NCBI GenBank assembly: GCA_905210845.1
Contig: CAJLYG010000130.1
Location: 1 to 9,093, forward strand
Source: an uncultured Prevotella sp.
GTDB lineage: Bacteria; Bacteroidota; Bacteroidia; Bacteroidales; Bacteroidaceae
Length of the DNA: 9,093 nucleotides
Direction of reading: 5' to 3'
A program made the translations under genes and the position numbers. How positions within the stretch are numbered: position 1 is the stretch's first letter; every line of letters begins with the position of its first letter. The notes beneath the pieces are model-generated. The model ran no database searches and was not told the DNA's origin. It saw nothing but the letters and a program-made list of their open reading frames with translations. Below, piece by piece: positions 1-7,227 of the stretch.

Positions 1-2309
1 ATACCCCAGTTGCGTAGCGCGGGTCCGTTCTGCCATTGGTTGCCGCCTTCGCCAGTTGCACCGAGATAAGCAGGGTTGATAAGCATATCTTTCACATTCT
101 TGATATAGGCGTCAACAGAACCGTAGAGCGAGTTGTTGAGTAGCGTGAAGTCAAGACCGATATTGTATTGTGTAGCAGCTTCCCACTTGAGGTTGGGATT
201 GGCCAGTTGTGTGGCACGATAGCCCGAGGGGAATGTGCCGGATCCCTGCAGGGCCAGGTCGTAGGCTGTGGAGGTGACGCGGTCGAGTCCGTAGTCAACA
301 ACGTAGAGTCCAAATTGTGCGTTGTTGTCGATGGCCTGGTTACCTGTCTGTCCCCACGAGAGACGCAACTTGGCATCGTTGAGCCAGTTGTAGTGCAGTA
401 ATTGAGAGAAGCGGAAACCAAGAGAGGCTGCGGGGAAGGTACCCCAGCGGTGGTTTTTACCGAAACGGGAGGAACCGTCCTCACGGATGGTGAACGATGC
501 CAACAGCAGATCTTGCCAGTTGTAATCGATCTTGCCGAAGAAAGAGGCCAGTCGGTAGCCGAACTTAGCACCGCTGTTGCTCATTGTACCTGTAGCAGCA
601 TTGGGCCACATATAGTCAACGTCTTCCAAAGCATAGCCTTCAGAGTAGGCAGAGAAGTCGATGATGCTTTGTTTAGAAAGCTCGCTACCCAAGAGCATGT
701 TGAAATGGTGATCTCCGGCAAGTGTGAAGAGGTAATTTGCTGTGTTGGACCAAACCCAGTTTGTCTCGTTGTTATTGGAGAGAGTCGTCTTCGCAATGTT
801 GTTGCGGACTACGTCAGACTGGTAGGTATGTGTCAGTGCATTGATAAACGATGTCTTGTAGTCAATACCGAAGTTAGACTTCAGTGTAAGGCCTTTGATG
901 GGCTTCAATTCCACATAGGCATTTCCGAAGATTCTCCAGTAGTCGAGGTGGTTGTCGCGATTGTCATACTGTTCACGGGCAGGATTCTCGCGGTCAGACA
1001 TAGAGCCGACTGGACCTGCAAAGGTCTTGCCGTCTTTCTCATACACAGGTACGATAGGCGGCATCTTCAATGCGTTCTCCATGGGTGCGCAATCCACTTG
1101 CGAAGAGTATGTGACGGTGAGGTTCTCACCCACAGTGACAATCTTGTTGAGATTCCACGAGGTGTTGAGACGGGCGGCGATATTCTTGAAGTTGGTGTAT
1201 TTCAGAATACCATCCACGTCCTTGTAACCCAATGAGAACATGGCACTGTGCTTGTCGTTGGCGTGAGAGAGCGAGAGGTCATAGTTCTGCGAGAATCCCG
1301 TGTGAGAGATGGCATTCACCCAGTCGGTATTGGCAAAAGGCATGGTCTGCTTCTCATTGATATATCCGTTGTAGCGTCCGGCAGCTGTAAAGTTGAGCAT
1401 CTGTCCGGTTGCAGGGTCAAAAGCCAAGACGGGGATACCGCTGGCAGCCTTAAGGTCTACGCCATAGTTGCTGGCATACGCCACCGGATCCAGACCGTCG
1501 TTAAGTGCGGCCTGCGTCATGGCCGTGAGATAACCGCTGGTATCGAGCAGCTTCATCTTCGACTGATTGGTATAGAACTGGGCAGTCAGATTAGAAGAGA
1601 AGTCGATGGCAATCTTGTCGCCCTTCTTGCCTTTCTTTGTTGTGATAATGATCACACCATTGGAAGCTCGCGAACCATAGATGCTGGCCGAGGCTGCATC
1701 CTTGAGCACCTGCATGCTCTCGATGTCGTTCATGTTGAGCGAGTTCAGGGCCATGTTGGTGGGTACTCCGTCAACAATGAACAAGGGATCCTGTGAGGAA
1801 TTGAACGAACCGATGCCGCGAATGCGGACTGTACCCGTGCCGATAGGGGAGCCGTTCGTCGTGATTGTCATGCCTGGAACCTTACCCTGCAAGGCTCTCA
1901 TGGGGTCTGGGTCGGGCGAGGTTTTCAGGTCTTTGGTGCTGACGACTGCCACAGATCCTGTGAGGTCGGCCTTGCGCTGTGTGGTGTAGCCCGTGACGAC
2001 CACTTCGTTGAGTTGCTTGGCGTTTTCCTTCATTACGATTGCCAGGTTACTGCCGGCTTTTACCTCTTGCGTGGTATAGCCAATATAAGAGATCACCAAA
2101 GCTGAGCCCTGTGGCACTTGAAGGGAAAAATGACCGTCAAGGTCGGTAACCGTACCTTTGGAAGAACCTTTCTGGATGATAGAAACGCCAATGAGAGGTT
2201 CGCCTGTAACATCTTTGACTGTGCCGTTGGCGACAATGTCCTGTGCCCAAGACGGCACACTGATGATTGCCAACGCCATTCCGAGCAATGCTCTTTTAAA
2301 ATGTTTCAT
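1..2309 (-). CDS. SusC/RagA-family TonB-linked outer-membrane transporter (3' end outside window)
   Basis: The reading frame is open from an ATG at 2309 to the left edge, giving 769 codons; SusC proteins are usually about 1000 residues, so roughly the last quarter is missing. Residues 1-22 form a signal peptide (charged MKHFKR, hydrophobic core, Ala-Trp-Ala-type cleavage site before Gln23). Residues 28-100 look like the carboxypeptidase-regulatory-like domain typical of SusC. EVVVTGY follows at 102-108, then the TonB plug with VRIRG (161-165), IVDGVP (178-183) and a LKDAASASIYGSRASNG-type stretch near 205-222. The rest reads as beta-barrel sequence rich in aromatic and Asn residues. SusC proteins import oligosaccharides across the outer membrane with a SusD lipoprotein and TonB energy. 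SusD and glycosidase genes are expected to the left. Fructan as substrate is inferred only from the kinase, permease and regulator alongside. The family assignment is secure. Confidence 0.96.
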   Translation of the reverse strand, partial: MKHFKRALLGMALAIISVPSWAQDIVANGTVKDVTGEPLIGVSIIQKGSSKGTVTDLDGHFSLQVPQGSALVISYIGYTTQEVKAGSNLAIVMKENAKQLNEVVVTGYTTQRKADLTGSVAVVSTKDLKTSPDPDPMRALQGKVPGMTITTNGSPIGTGTVRIRGIGSFNSSQDPLFIVDGVPTNMALNSLNMNDIESMQVLKDAASASIYGSRASNGVIIITTKKGKKGDKIAIDFSSNLTAQFYTNQSKMKLLDTSGYLTAMTQAALNDGLDPVAYASNYGVDLKAASGIPVLAFDPATGQMLNFTAAGRYNGYINEKQTMPFANTDWVNAISHTGFSQNYDLSLSHANDKHSAMFSLGYKDVDGILKYTNFKNIAARLNTSWNLNKIVTVGENLTVTYSSQVDCAPMENALKMPPIVPVYEKDGKTFAGPVGSMSDRENPAREQYDNRDNHLDYWRIFGNAYVELKPIKGLTLKSNFGIDYKTSFINALTHTYQSDVVRNNIAKTTLSNNNETNWVWSNTANYLFTLAGDHHFNMLLGSELSKQSIIDFSAYSEGYALEDVDYMWPNAATGTMSNSGAKFGYRLASFFGKIDYNWQDLLLASFTIREDGSSRFGKNHRWGTFPAASLGFRFSQLLHYNWLNDAKLRLSWGQTGNQAIDNNAQFGLYVVDYGLDRVTSTAYDLALQGSGTFPSGYRATQLANPNLKWEAATQYNIGLDFTLLNNSLYGSVDAYIKNVKDMLINPAYLGATGEGGNQWQNGPALRNWG

Positions 2310-2354
2310 ACTGTAGAATTTTAGTTATTATTCCGTTTTAAAGATTTTCGTTGG

Positions 2355-2385
2355 CAAAGTTAGCGTGAAATTGATATAGGTCAAT
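2355..2385 (-). promoter_or_regulatory. Predicted Bacteroidetes-type promoter of susC
   Basis: On the minus strand the -7 box TAACTTTG (2362-2355) fits the consensus TAnnTTTG. A partial -33 box ATTG (2385-2382; consensus TTTG) lies 19 bases upstream, which is the expected spacing. Transcription would start near 2348, giving a leader of about 40 nt that is A/T-rich and has no Shine-Dalgarno site, as is common in this phylum. The imperfect -33 box suits a promoter that needs an activator. Confidence 0.7.
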
Positions 2386-2390
2386 TCAAC

Positions 2391-2404
2391 GATCTGTTCA
2401 GATC
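2391..2404. repeat. Perfect dyad GATCTG-tt-CAGATC upstream of the susC promoter
   Basis: Six-base arms at 2391-2396 and 2399-2404 are exact reverse complements around a 2-base centre. The dyad sits just upstream of the -33 box and overlaps by three bases the first half of the element shared with the permease promoter. The spacing suits a protein-binding dyad better than an RNA hairpin, because it lies upstream of the predicted transcription start. It is not found at the permease promoter. Confidence 0.45.
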
Positions 2405-2431
2405 ATAGGAGAATTGATACATGTAACAATT
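2402..2431 (-). promoter_or_regulatory. Candidate operator, copy A (susC promoter)
   Basis: The plus strand reads ATCATA (2402-2407), ten bases, TACATGTA (2418-2425), A, CAATT (2427-2431). All 19 defined positions recur in the same arrangement at 4811-4840 before the permease gene. Bases 2412-2431 are also an almost perfect dyad, AATTG-A-TACATGTA-A-CAATT, with one mismatched pair. The element begins 47 bp upstream of the -7 box, where activators often bind. The likely ligand is the AraC domain of the regulator encoded at 4890-7202; that is inference. Confidence 0.55.
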
Positions 2432-2502
2432 GTCAACACATCAGTAAAAAATGTAAGGTAGGAATGGGTTGGCTTCCTTATGCTGTAGAATATAACGAAA
2501 AG

Positions 2503-2542
2503 CCCTCCCTCGACGATCCATGAGAAGGATCATGAGGGAGGG
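2503..2542 (-). terminator. Rho-independent-type terminator after the fructokinase gene
   Basis: The 9-base arms CCCTCCCTC (2503-2511) and GAGGGAGGG (2534-2542) are perfect complements, and an inner GATCC/GGATC pair (2515-2519, 2527-2531) extends the stem. On the minus strand it begins 11 bases past the kinase stop codon and is followed by GCTTTTCGTT. The other side (ATCTTCTTTTCTT) is also T-rich, so it may work in both directions. It separates the permease-kinase operon from susC. Confidence 0.82.
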
Positions 2543-2553
2543 ATCTTCTTTTC

Positions 2554-3435
2554 TTACTTCACCCGTGCGAGCAGTTGTCTCGGTAGATTGGGCATGGCCC
2601 CGGGCTGTGTGCAGACAAAAGCACTGACTTCTACGGCGAGCTTGTGGGCTTCGTGCAATGGCATCCCAGAGAGGATGGCGGCGGCAAAGCTTCCGGTAAA
2701 GCTGTCACCAGCACCAACGGTGTCGGCCACTTTCACCTTTGGAGTGGGCTGGAAACTCACCAAACCGGGCGCAAAGACGTAACTGCCATTGGTGCCACAG
2801 GTAAGCACGAGCATCTTCAGGTTGTACTTGCCAAGAATCAGATAGCACTTGTCCTCGATGTTTAGACCTGAATAGCCGAAAAGGCGACTGATGGTTACTA
2901 ACTCTTCGTCATTGATCTTCAAGATATTACATGCCTTGAGGGATTCCTGGATGATTTCCTTGGTATAGAAGTTCTGCCGTAGGTTGATATCGAAGATCTT
3001 CAGGCAATCCATCGGTGTAGTGTTCAAGAAACGGTGGATGGTGTCATGTGAGATGATATGGCGCTGGGCCAGGGAACCAAAGCAGACGCAACCGCAGTGC
3101 TTGGCGACTTCTTCCACTTCAGGAGTGAACGGAATGTTATCCCATGCCACGTCTCTCTTGATATCATAAGTAGGTACTCCATCTTCGTCAAGGTCTACCT
3201 GTACGGTACCTGTTGGATAGTCGACACGTGGCATGATATACTTCAAGTGTTTCCCATTCAGTGCTTCCACGGTCTGGTCGCCCAGGGCATCGTTTCCGAT
3301 GGCACTGACGGCATAAGCGTGATAACCAAACTGGCTGGCATGATAGGCAAAATTTGCAGGTGCGCCACCTAATTTCCTTCCTTCGGGAAGGCAATCCCAT
3401 AAGACCTCTCCGAGGCCTACGATAACTTTATTCAT
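2554..3435 (-). CDS. PfkB-family carbohydrate kinase, probable fructokinase
   Basis: This 293-residue protein has the usual PfkB/ribokinase length. The N-terminal glycine signature (KLGGAPANFA, 21-30) forms part of the sugar site. The C-terminal signature DTVGAGDSFTGSF (238-250) holds the anion hole (GAGD) and the catalytic base Asp244. ILKINDEEL (171-179) matches the conserved NxxE region. The opening (VIVGLGEVLWDCLPEGRKLGGAPANFAYH) is typical of Bacteroidetes fructokinases, so the likely reaction is ATP + D-fructose to fructose-6-phosphate in the cytoplasm. The start lies 18 bases after the permease stop, so the two are almost certainly co-transcribed, and a strong terminator follows. BT1757 of the B. 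thetaiotaomicron fructan locus is the expected counterpart. Another PfkB substrate cannot be excluded from sequence alone, but the neighbours favour fructose. Confidence 0.9.
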   Translation of the reverse strand: MNKVIVGLGEVLWDCLPEGRKLGGAPANFAYHASQFGYHAYAVSAIGNDALGDQTVEALNGKHLKYIMPRVDYPTGTVQVDLDEDGVPTYDIKRDVAWDNIPFTPEVEEVAKHCGCVCFGSLAQRHIISHDTIHRFLNTTPMDCLKIFDINLRQNFYTKEIIQESLKACNILKINDEELVTISRLFGYSGLNIEDKCYLILGKYNLKMLVLTCGTNGSYVFAPGLVSFQPTPKVKVADTVGAGDSFTGSFAAAILSGMPLHEAHKLAVEVSAFVCTQPGAMPNLPRQLLARVK

Positions 3436-3453
3436 GATGCTATAGTTCTATGT

Positions 3454-4632
3454 TTATTTTACGTTACTGACATAAGTGTAGAGGTATGCCACGCCAACTG
3501 CCATTACGAGCACGGCACCTGCTTGTCCCATGGCATCAGATGCAAAGCCCATGAGGAGCGGGAAGATTGTACCGCCGAAGAGTCCCATGATCATCAGGCC
3601 GCTCACCTCGTTTTGCTTCTCAGGAACGCTTTGCAAGGCTTGGGAGAAGACGAGTGAGAATACATTGCTGTTGCCGTAGCCAACAAGGGCGATGGCTGTA
3701 TAAAGCACGGGCTTCGTGGTACCTATAAAGAGACCGAGCATAGACAGGGCCATCATCGTAATCGAGATTACGAAGAAGAGCTTGTTATTGACGATGCGTA
3801 GGAAAAAAGATCCCGTGAAGCATCCGATAGTACGGTAAATGAAATACAGTGATGTGGCAAAAGCAGCATCGTCAAGCGTCATCCCTAAGCGCTCCATGAG
3901 AATCTTCGGAGCAGTGGTGTTTGTACCCACATCGATGCCCACATGGCACATGATGGCAATGAAGCTCAGAAGCACAATCGGTTTGGCAAGTAACTGGAAA
4001 CAAGAGGCAAACTGATGGGCGACCGTGGGTGCCTTGCCAGTATCAAATGCAGGACAATCCTCGTGTATGGGGGTAGAGAGGAGAAGTAAGGAGGCTGCGA
4101 TGCCGATGACCATATAGATAGGGAAGAGAACGCGCCAGCCCAGTCCTAACGAGGGAATGGCCTGCGTGGCACCCCATGCTGCGATGTAGGGAGCCATGAA
4201 GGAAGCGATGGCCTTGACGAACTGCCCGAAAGTGAGGGTAGAAGCTAAATGACCGCCACGTACCACGGTGGCTACCAGTGGGTTGAGCGATGTCTGCATG
4301 AGCGCGTTGCCTATGCCTAAGAGTGAGAAACTGACTAACATTAGGCCGAAGCTCTCGCCAAAAACGGGGAGCAACAGTGATGCGACGGTGACGGCAAGGG
4401 AGAGCAACACCGTTTTCTTGCGTCCTATCTTATTCATCAAGACCCCTGTAGGAACCGAGAAGATAAGAAACCAGAAGAAAACCAGTGAGGGAAAAACGTT
4501 CGCAGTTGCGTCATTCAGTCCCAGGTCTTTCTTGACGTAGTTCGAAGCAATGCCCACCAAGTCTACGAACCCCATGGCGAAAAAGCATAGCATGACACTG
4601 ACGAGTGCCAGTTTGTTGATCTTGTTGTACAT
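3454..4632 (-). CDS. MFS sugar permease (FHS/fucose-permease-like), probable fructose importer
   Basis: A 392-residue, strongly hydrophobic protein with about 12 membrane segments, the usual MFS size. The loop between segments 2 and 3 has the MFS signature in variant form (GVLMNKIGRKK, 63-73, with Asn where Asp is common). A longer hydrophilic stretch near residues 190-210 (HEDCPAFDTGKAPTVAHQF) is the central cytoplasmic loop between the two halves. Start NKINKLALVSVMLCFFAMGFVD resembles Bacteroidetes monosaccharide permeases of the fucose/glucose-galactose type. It probably carries fructose, likely with protons, from periplasm to cytoplasm for the kinase encoded 18 bases downstream. BT1758 of the B. 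thetaiotaomicron fructan locus is the expected counterpart. MFS membership is secure; the substrate is inferred from context. Its predicted leader is about 125 nt long. Confidence 0.88.
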   Translation of the reverse strand: MYNKINKLALVSVMLCFFAMGFVDLVGIASNYVKKDLGLNDATANVFPSLVFFWFLIFSVPTGVLMNKIGRKKTVLLSLAVTVASLLLPVFGESFGLMLVSFSLLGIGNALMQTSLNPLVATVVRGGHLASTLTFGQFVKAIASFMAPYIAAWGATQAIPSLGLGWRVLFPIYMVIGIAASLLLLSTPIHEDCPAFDTGKAPTVAHQFASCFQLLAKPIVLLSFIAIMCHVGIDVGTNTTAPKILMERLGMTLDDAAFATSLYFIYRTIGCFTGSFFLRIVNNKLFFVISITMMALSMLGLFIGTTKPVLYTAIALVGYGNSNVFSLVFSQALQSVPEKQNEVSGLMIMGLFGGTIFPLLMGFASDAMGQAGAVLVMAVGVAYLYTYVSNVK

Positions 4633-4764
4633 ATCTTTATCAATTTAGGTTTTTATATTTCTTTGTCGAGCTCAAGGTCGAGTATCCATCTGACAATAGG
4701 ATGAGAGCCTATCTCTATTTCTTCCTTTCAGTTATCTTGGACTCCTTGTTACCGTTAGTGCCGG

Positions 4765-4772
4765 CAAAGTTA
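4765..4772 (-). promoter_or_regulatory. Predicted -7 box of the permease-kinase operon
   Basis: The minus strand reads TAACTTTG followed by C, identical to the susC box. No TTTG-like -33 box lies 19-21 bases upstream (4792-4796 reads GAGTA on the plus strand), so the promoter probably depends on an activator. The candidate operator at 4811-4840 begins 46 bp upstream. Transcription would start near 4758, giving a leader of about 125 nt. Confidence 0.55.
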
Positions 4773-4810
4773 TAGCAAAGGATCAATGAAAGAGTAATAC
4801 TTTCTTTCAA

Positions 4811-4840
4811 ATCATATAACTTTTTGTACATGTATCAATT
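4811..4840 (-). promoter_or_regulatory. Candidate operator, copy B (permease-kinase promoter)
   Basis: The plus strand reads ATCATA (4811-4816), ten bases, TACATGTA (4827-4834), T, CAATT (4836-4840). It matches copy A at every defined position and differs mostly in the ten-base spacer. The central octamer is self-complementary, with TTG on one side (4824-4826) and CAA on the other, which suggests a dimeric protein. It starts 46 bp upstream of the -7 box, one base from the distance in copy A. Confidence 0.55.
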
Positions 4841-4854
4841 TTTCTATCAATAGA

Positions 4855-4864
4855 AACAATTGTT
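4855..4864. repeat. Palindrome AACAATTGTT upstream of the permease operator
   Basis: A perfect 10-base palindrome, centred about 29 bp upstream of the TACATGTA core. Nine of its bases (AACAATTGT) also occur beside copy A at 2425-2433, where they overlap the operator's CAATT. Relative to the -7 box the two copies differ by 20 bp, about two helical turns. It may be an accessory half-site or just AT-rich chance. Confidence 0.3.
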
Positions 4865-4881
4865 GAGTAAAAAGAGGTTGC

Positions 4882-4901
4882 AGCCATGATCATTCTTGGC
4901 T
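4882..4901 (-). terminator. Possible weak terminator at the end of the regulator gene
   Basis: On the minus strand AGCCA and TGGCT (4901-4897 and 4886-4882) can pair around a 10-base loop that contains the stop codon. A T-run (CTCTTTTT, ending near 4869) follows, but only about 7 bases past the stem. The short stem and the gap make this a weak candidate. Confidence 0.3.
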
Positions 4902-7202
4902 TTCTCTTATTTCTGTTGGGTACTTGCCAAACTGTTTCTTGAAACAAGAGGAAAAATATCCAGGTGTTCCAAAGCCCACCTCGTATGCTACTTCGGCGAC
5001 GGTCTTGTCGGTAGCCTTCAGCAACTTGTAAGCCCTTTGGAGCCGCATTCCTCGCAATAGTTCCACAGGTGACATGCCTGTCATGACCTTCACTTTCCGA
5101 TAGAGTTGCACCCGACTGATGCCCATTTCCGAGCCGAGGTCATCCATTTTCAACTTGGCATTGCCCATGTTCTTATAGATCGCCTCACGAAGCGTGTCCA
5201 TGAACCGTTTGTCGGGTGTGCCGAGTAATTCCTCTTGGCTGTTGTTAATAGAAACTGGTGACTCGCCGGCAGCAAAAATCTCCCTGAGCTTTTGCCGGTT
5301 TGCCAAGAGGCTGGCGATATGTGCCAGAAGCACTTCCGCGCTGAACGGCTTGGTAAGATACGCATCTGCGCCCTGGCTGAGTCCTTCTGCCTGTTGCTGT
5401 TCTGAGCTCCGCGCCGTGAGCAAGACAACAGGGATGTGGCTTGTCAGAGGATCTGCTTTAAGCTTGTTGCAGAAAGAAAGTCCATCCATGACTGGCATCA
5501 TTACGTCGCTGACGACTAAGTCTGGAATGCTCTCCCGTGCCAACCTCAGTCCACTTTGTCCGTCACTTGCCTCCAAGACATAGTAACGGTCGAGAAGAAG
5601 CGTGCGCAGGTATTGCCTCATGTCCTCGTTGTTGTCAACGACGAGCACGGTGGCCAACTCATCGCCCTGGTCGCGCACGACAATATCGTGATGCCCGTCT
5701 TGTACCGACCGACGGCTGATGGCATGGACATCCGTTGAGGGAGGTTCTTTGAACTGCCTTTGGGTTTCTTTCTGAAAATCCAATACATCCGTGACAAGGT
5801 GAAGCAGCCGGTCTGCGTTCCTCCTGACAATGTCAAGTAGGTCATGGTCGTTCGGATTTAGGTCCTTGCTTCCAGCTAATTGGTTCAAAGGACCCGTGAT
5901 GAGCGTCAATGGTGTGCGCAGTTGGTGGCTGGCATTGGTATAGAAGAGATTCTGCTCATCACCTAATTCTTTGATTCGTCGGTTGGCTCGCCGGGTGACC
6001 ACAATCGCCCTCCAAGTCAGTACCACTGCAGCCAAAAGGATAAGGGCAAGGGCTAAAGATATGAATAGCAAGCTACGCTGGGCATGGTAGAGACCGAAAT
6101 AGTTCTCCAACTTGTTCTGTATTGTGATTAAGTATTCGTTCTGACGCATCATGGCGTTGGCGTTGATGGCAATCTCGTCCACGTTTTGCGGAGTTACTAC
6201 AATGCTCTCGATAATATTCGTGCGTTTGAACGGTTTGTGCTCAAGGATCTTCAGGGCCAATGCAATGATCTCCTCTCCGTGTGTAGGATAGATGTAGCTG
6301 GCGGCTAGCTTGCCTTGTTGGATGGCATCAATGCCCTCGCCAGGCAGGGCATCAATGCCAATGAAATAGATGCCCTTCTCCATTCCCAAATCCTTTGCAG
6401 CCTTGTAAGCCCCTAAGGATGCCAGGTCACTTTGGCAGAACACCACGTCCAAAGGCTTTCCCTCTTGCAACCATTTCTTCGTAATTGCATACGAATCCTC
6501 AAATGACCAATTACTCTCCACATGCCTGTAATCGGCCTCAGGAGAATCCTTTATGACGCTGCTAAACCCTTCGTAGCGTTCCCTGTCGGGTGACATCACC
6601 AGCCGCCCCGTGATCTCTAACACCACGGGTCTCCGTCCTTTATGGATGCTGTCCTTGCATAAACGAGCGGCATATCTCCCGATAGCACGTCCCGCCTCCA
6701 CGTTGTCGCCACCGATATAGGCAGTATAGTCGTTGGAAGAGGTCTTGCGCTCAAAAAGAATGACAGGAATACCTTTTTTCTTGGCACGTTCTATGCAAGG
6801 GGAAAGTGGTTCGTACTCATTGGGCGAGATAACAAGCAAGTCGACGCCAGCGTTGATGAGACTATCAATCTGTTGGCGTTGCCGGTCCGTGTTGTTGTCC
6901 GCATTGGTGATGCACACCTTCACATCGGTGTCGTAGAGATGCTGAGCTGAGAGCATCTCATTATTTACCTTATCTCGCCAACGACCTCCGACGCATTGCG
7001 ACACACCTATCTTATATTTGTAGTAAGTCCGATGGGAACAGCTCGTCAATGAGCAAAGCAGTGCCGTTAGTGATATAAAAAGCAAACAGATATTTAGAAG
7101 AGTCCTGGAAGTCTTTCTTTTGAGCCTGGACTTATCAGGGCAGGCAGGACTGAACTCATGGAGGTAAGCAGAGTCCCTTTTTGAAACCTTTGAATTGGGC
7201 AT
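4890..7202 (-). CDS. Hybrid two-component regulator with periplasmic sugar-binding sensor, lacking a HATPase domain
   Basis: This 770-residue protein resembles the fructose sensor BT1754. In order: a basic cytoplasmic N-terminus (1-34), a membrane or signal segment (35-54) ending in a lipobox-like LTSC (52-55), a type I periplasmic-binding-protein domain (about 63-340, opening YKIGVSQC with later VISPNEYEPL), a membrane segment (377-397), HisKA (about 416-480, His426), a receiver (about 517-632; Asp566, Thr596, Lys618) and an AraC-type DNA-binding domain (about 668-766). A normal member has a HATPase domain between HisKA and receiver; here only about 35 residues lie there, with no N, G1 or G2 box. 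Residue 427 after the His is Gln rather than Glu/Asp, and receiver position 524 is Asn where the second acidic metal ligand is usual. It probably senses fructose and activates the permease-kinase and susC promoters. The ligand is inferred from family and context. Confidence 0.93.
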   Translation of the reverse strand: MPNSKVSKRDSAYLHEFSPACPDKSRLKRKTSRTLLNICLLFISLTALLCSLTSCSHRTYYKYKIGVSQCVGGRWRDKVNNEMLSAQHLYDTDVKVCITNADNNTDRQRQQIDSLINAGVDLLVISPNEYEPLSPCIERAKKKGIPVILFERKTSSNDYTAYIGGDNVEAGRAIGRYAARLCKDSIHKGRRPVVLEITGRLVMSPDRERYEGFSSVIKDSPEADYRHVESNWSFEDSYAITKKWLQEGKPLDVVFCQSDLASLGAYKAAKDLGMEKGIYFIGIDALPGEGIDAIQQGKLAASYIYPTHGEEIIALALKILEHKPFKRTNIIESIVVTPQNVDEIAINANAMMRQNEYLITIQNKLENYFGLYHAQRSLLFISLALALILLAAVVLTWRAIVVTRRANRRIKELGDEQNLFYTNASHQLRTPLTLITGPLNQLAGSKDLNPNDHDLLDIVRRNADRLLHLVTDVLDFQKETQRQFKEPPSTDVHAISRRSVQDGHHDIVVRDQGDELATVLVVDNNEDMRQYLRTLLLDRYYVLEASDGQSGLRLARESIPDLVVSDVMMPVMDGLSFCNKLKADPLTSHIPVVLLTARSSEQQQAEGLSQGADAYLTKPFSAEVLLAHIASLLANRQKLREIFAAGESPVSINNSQEELLGTPDKRFMDTLREAIYKNMGNAKLKMDDLGSEMGISRVQLYRKVKVMTGMSPVELLRGMRLQRAYKLLKATDKTVAEVAYEVGFGTPGYFSSCFKKQFGKYPTEIRESQE

Positions 7203-7227
7203 AGAAATTCTTGTTTAGGTTATATTG

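Noticed and set aside
92..796. Minus-strand open frames of 159 and 71 codons at the left end
   Set aside because: They overlap susC on the same strand in another frame; the susC frame continues through with good beta-barrel sequence.
402..1796. Long plus-strand open frames (277 and 182 codons) opposite susC
   Set aside because: They are antisense to a clear SusC reading frame, show no recognisable domains and have cysteine- and arginine-rich composition typical of shadow frames.
2118..2324. Small plus-strand open frame across the susC start
   Set aside because: It is antisense to the SusC signal peptide and N-terminal domain and has no features of its own.
5150..5845. Several open frames inside the hybrid regulator, considered as a displaced HATPase domain
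   Set aside because: They are out-of-frame shadows of the receiver and AraC regions. None contains an N, G1 or G2 box, and the gap between HisKA and receiver is too short in every frame.
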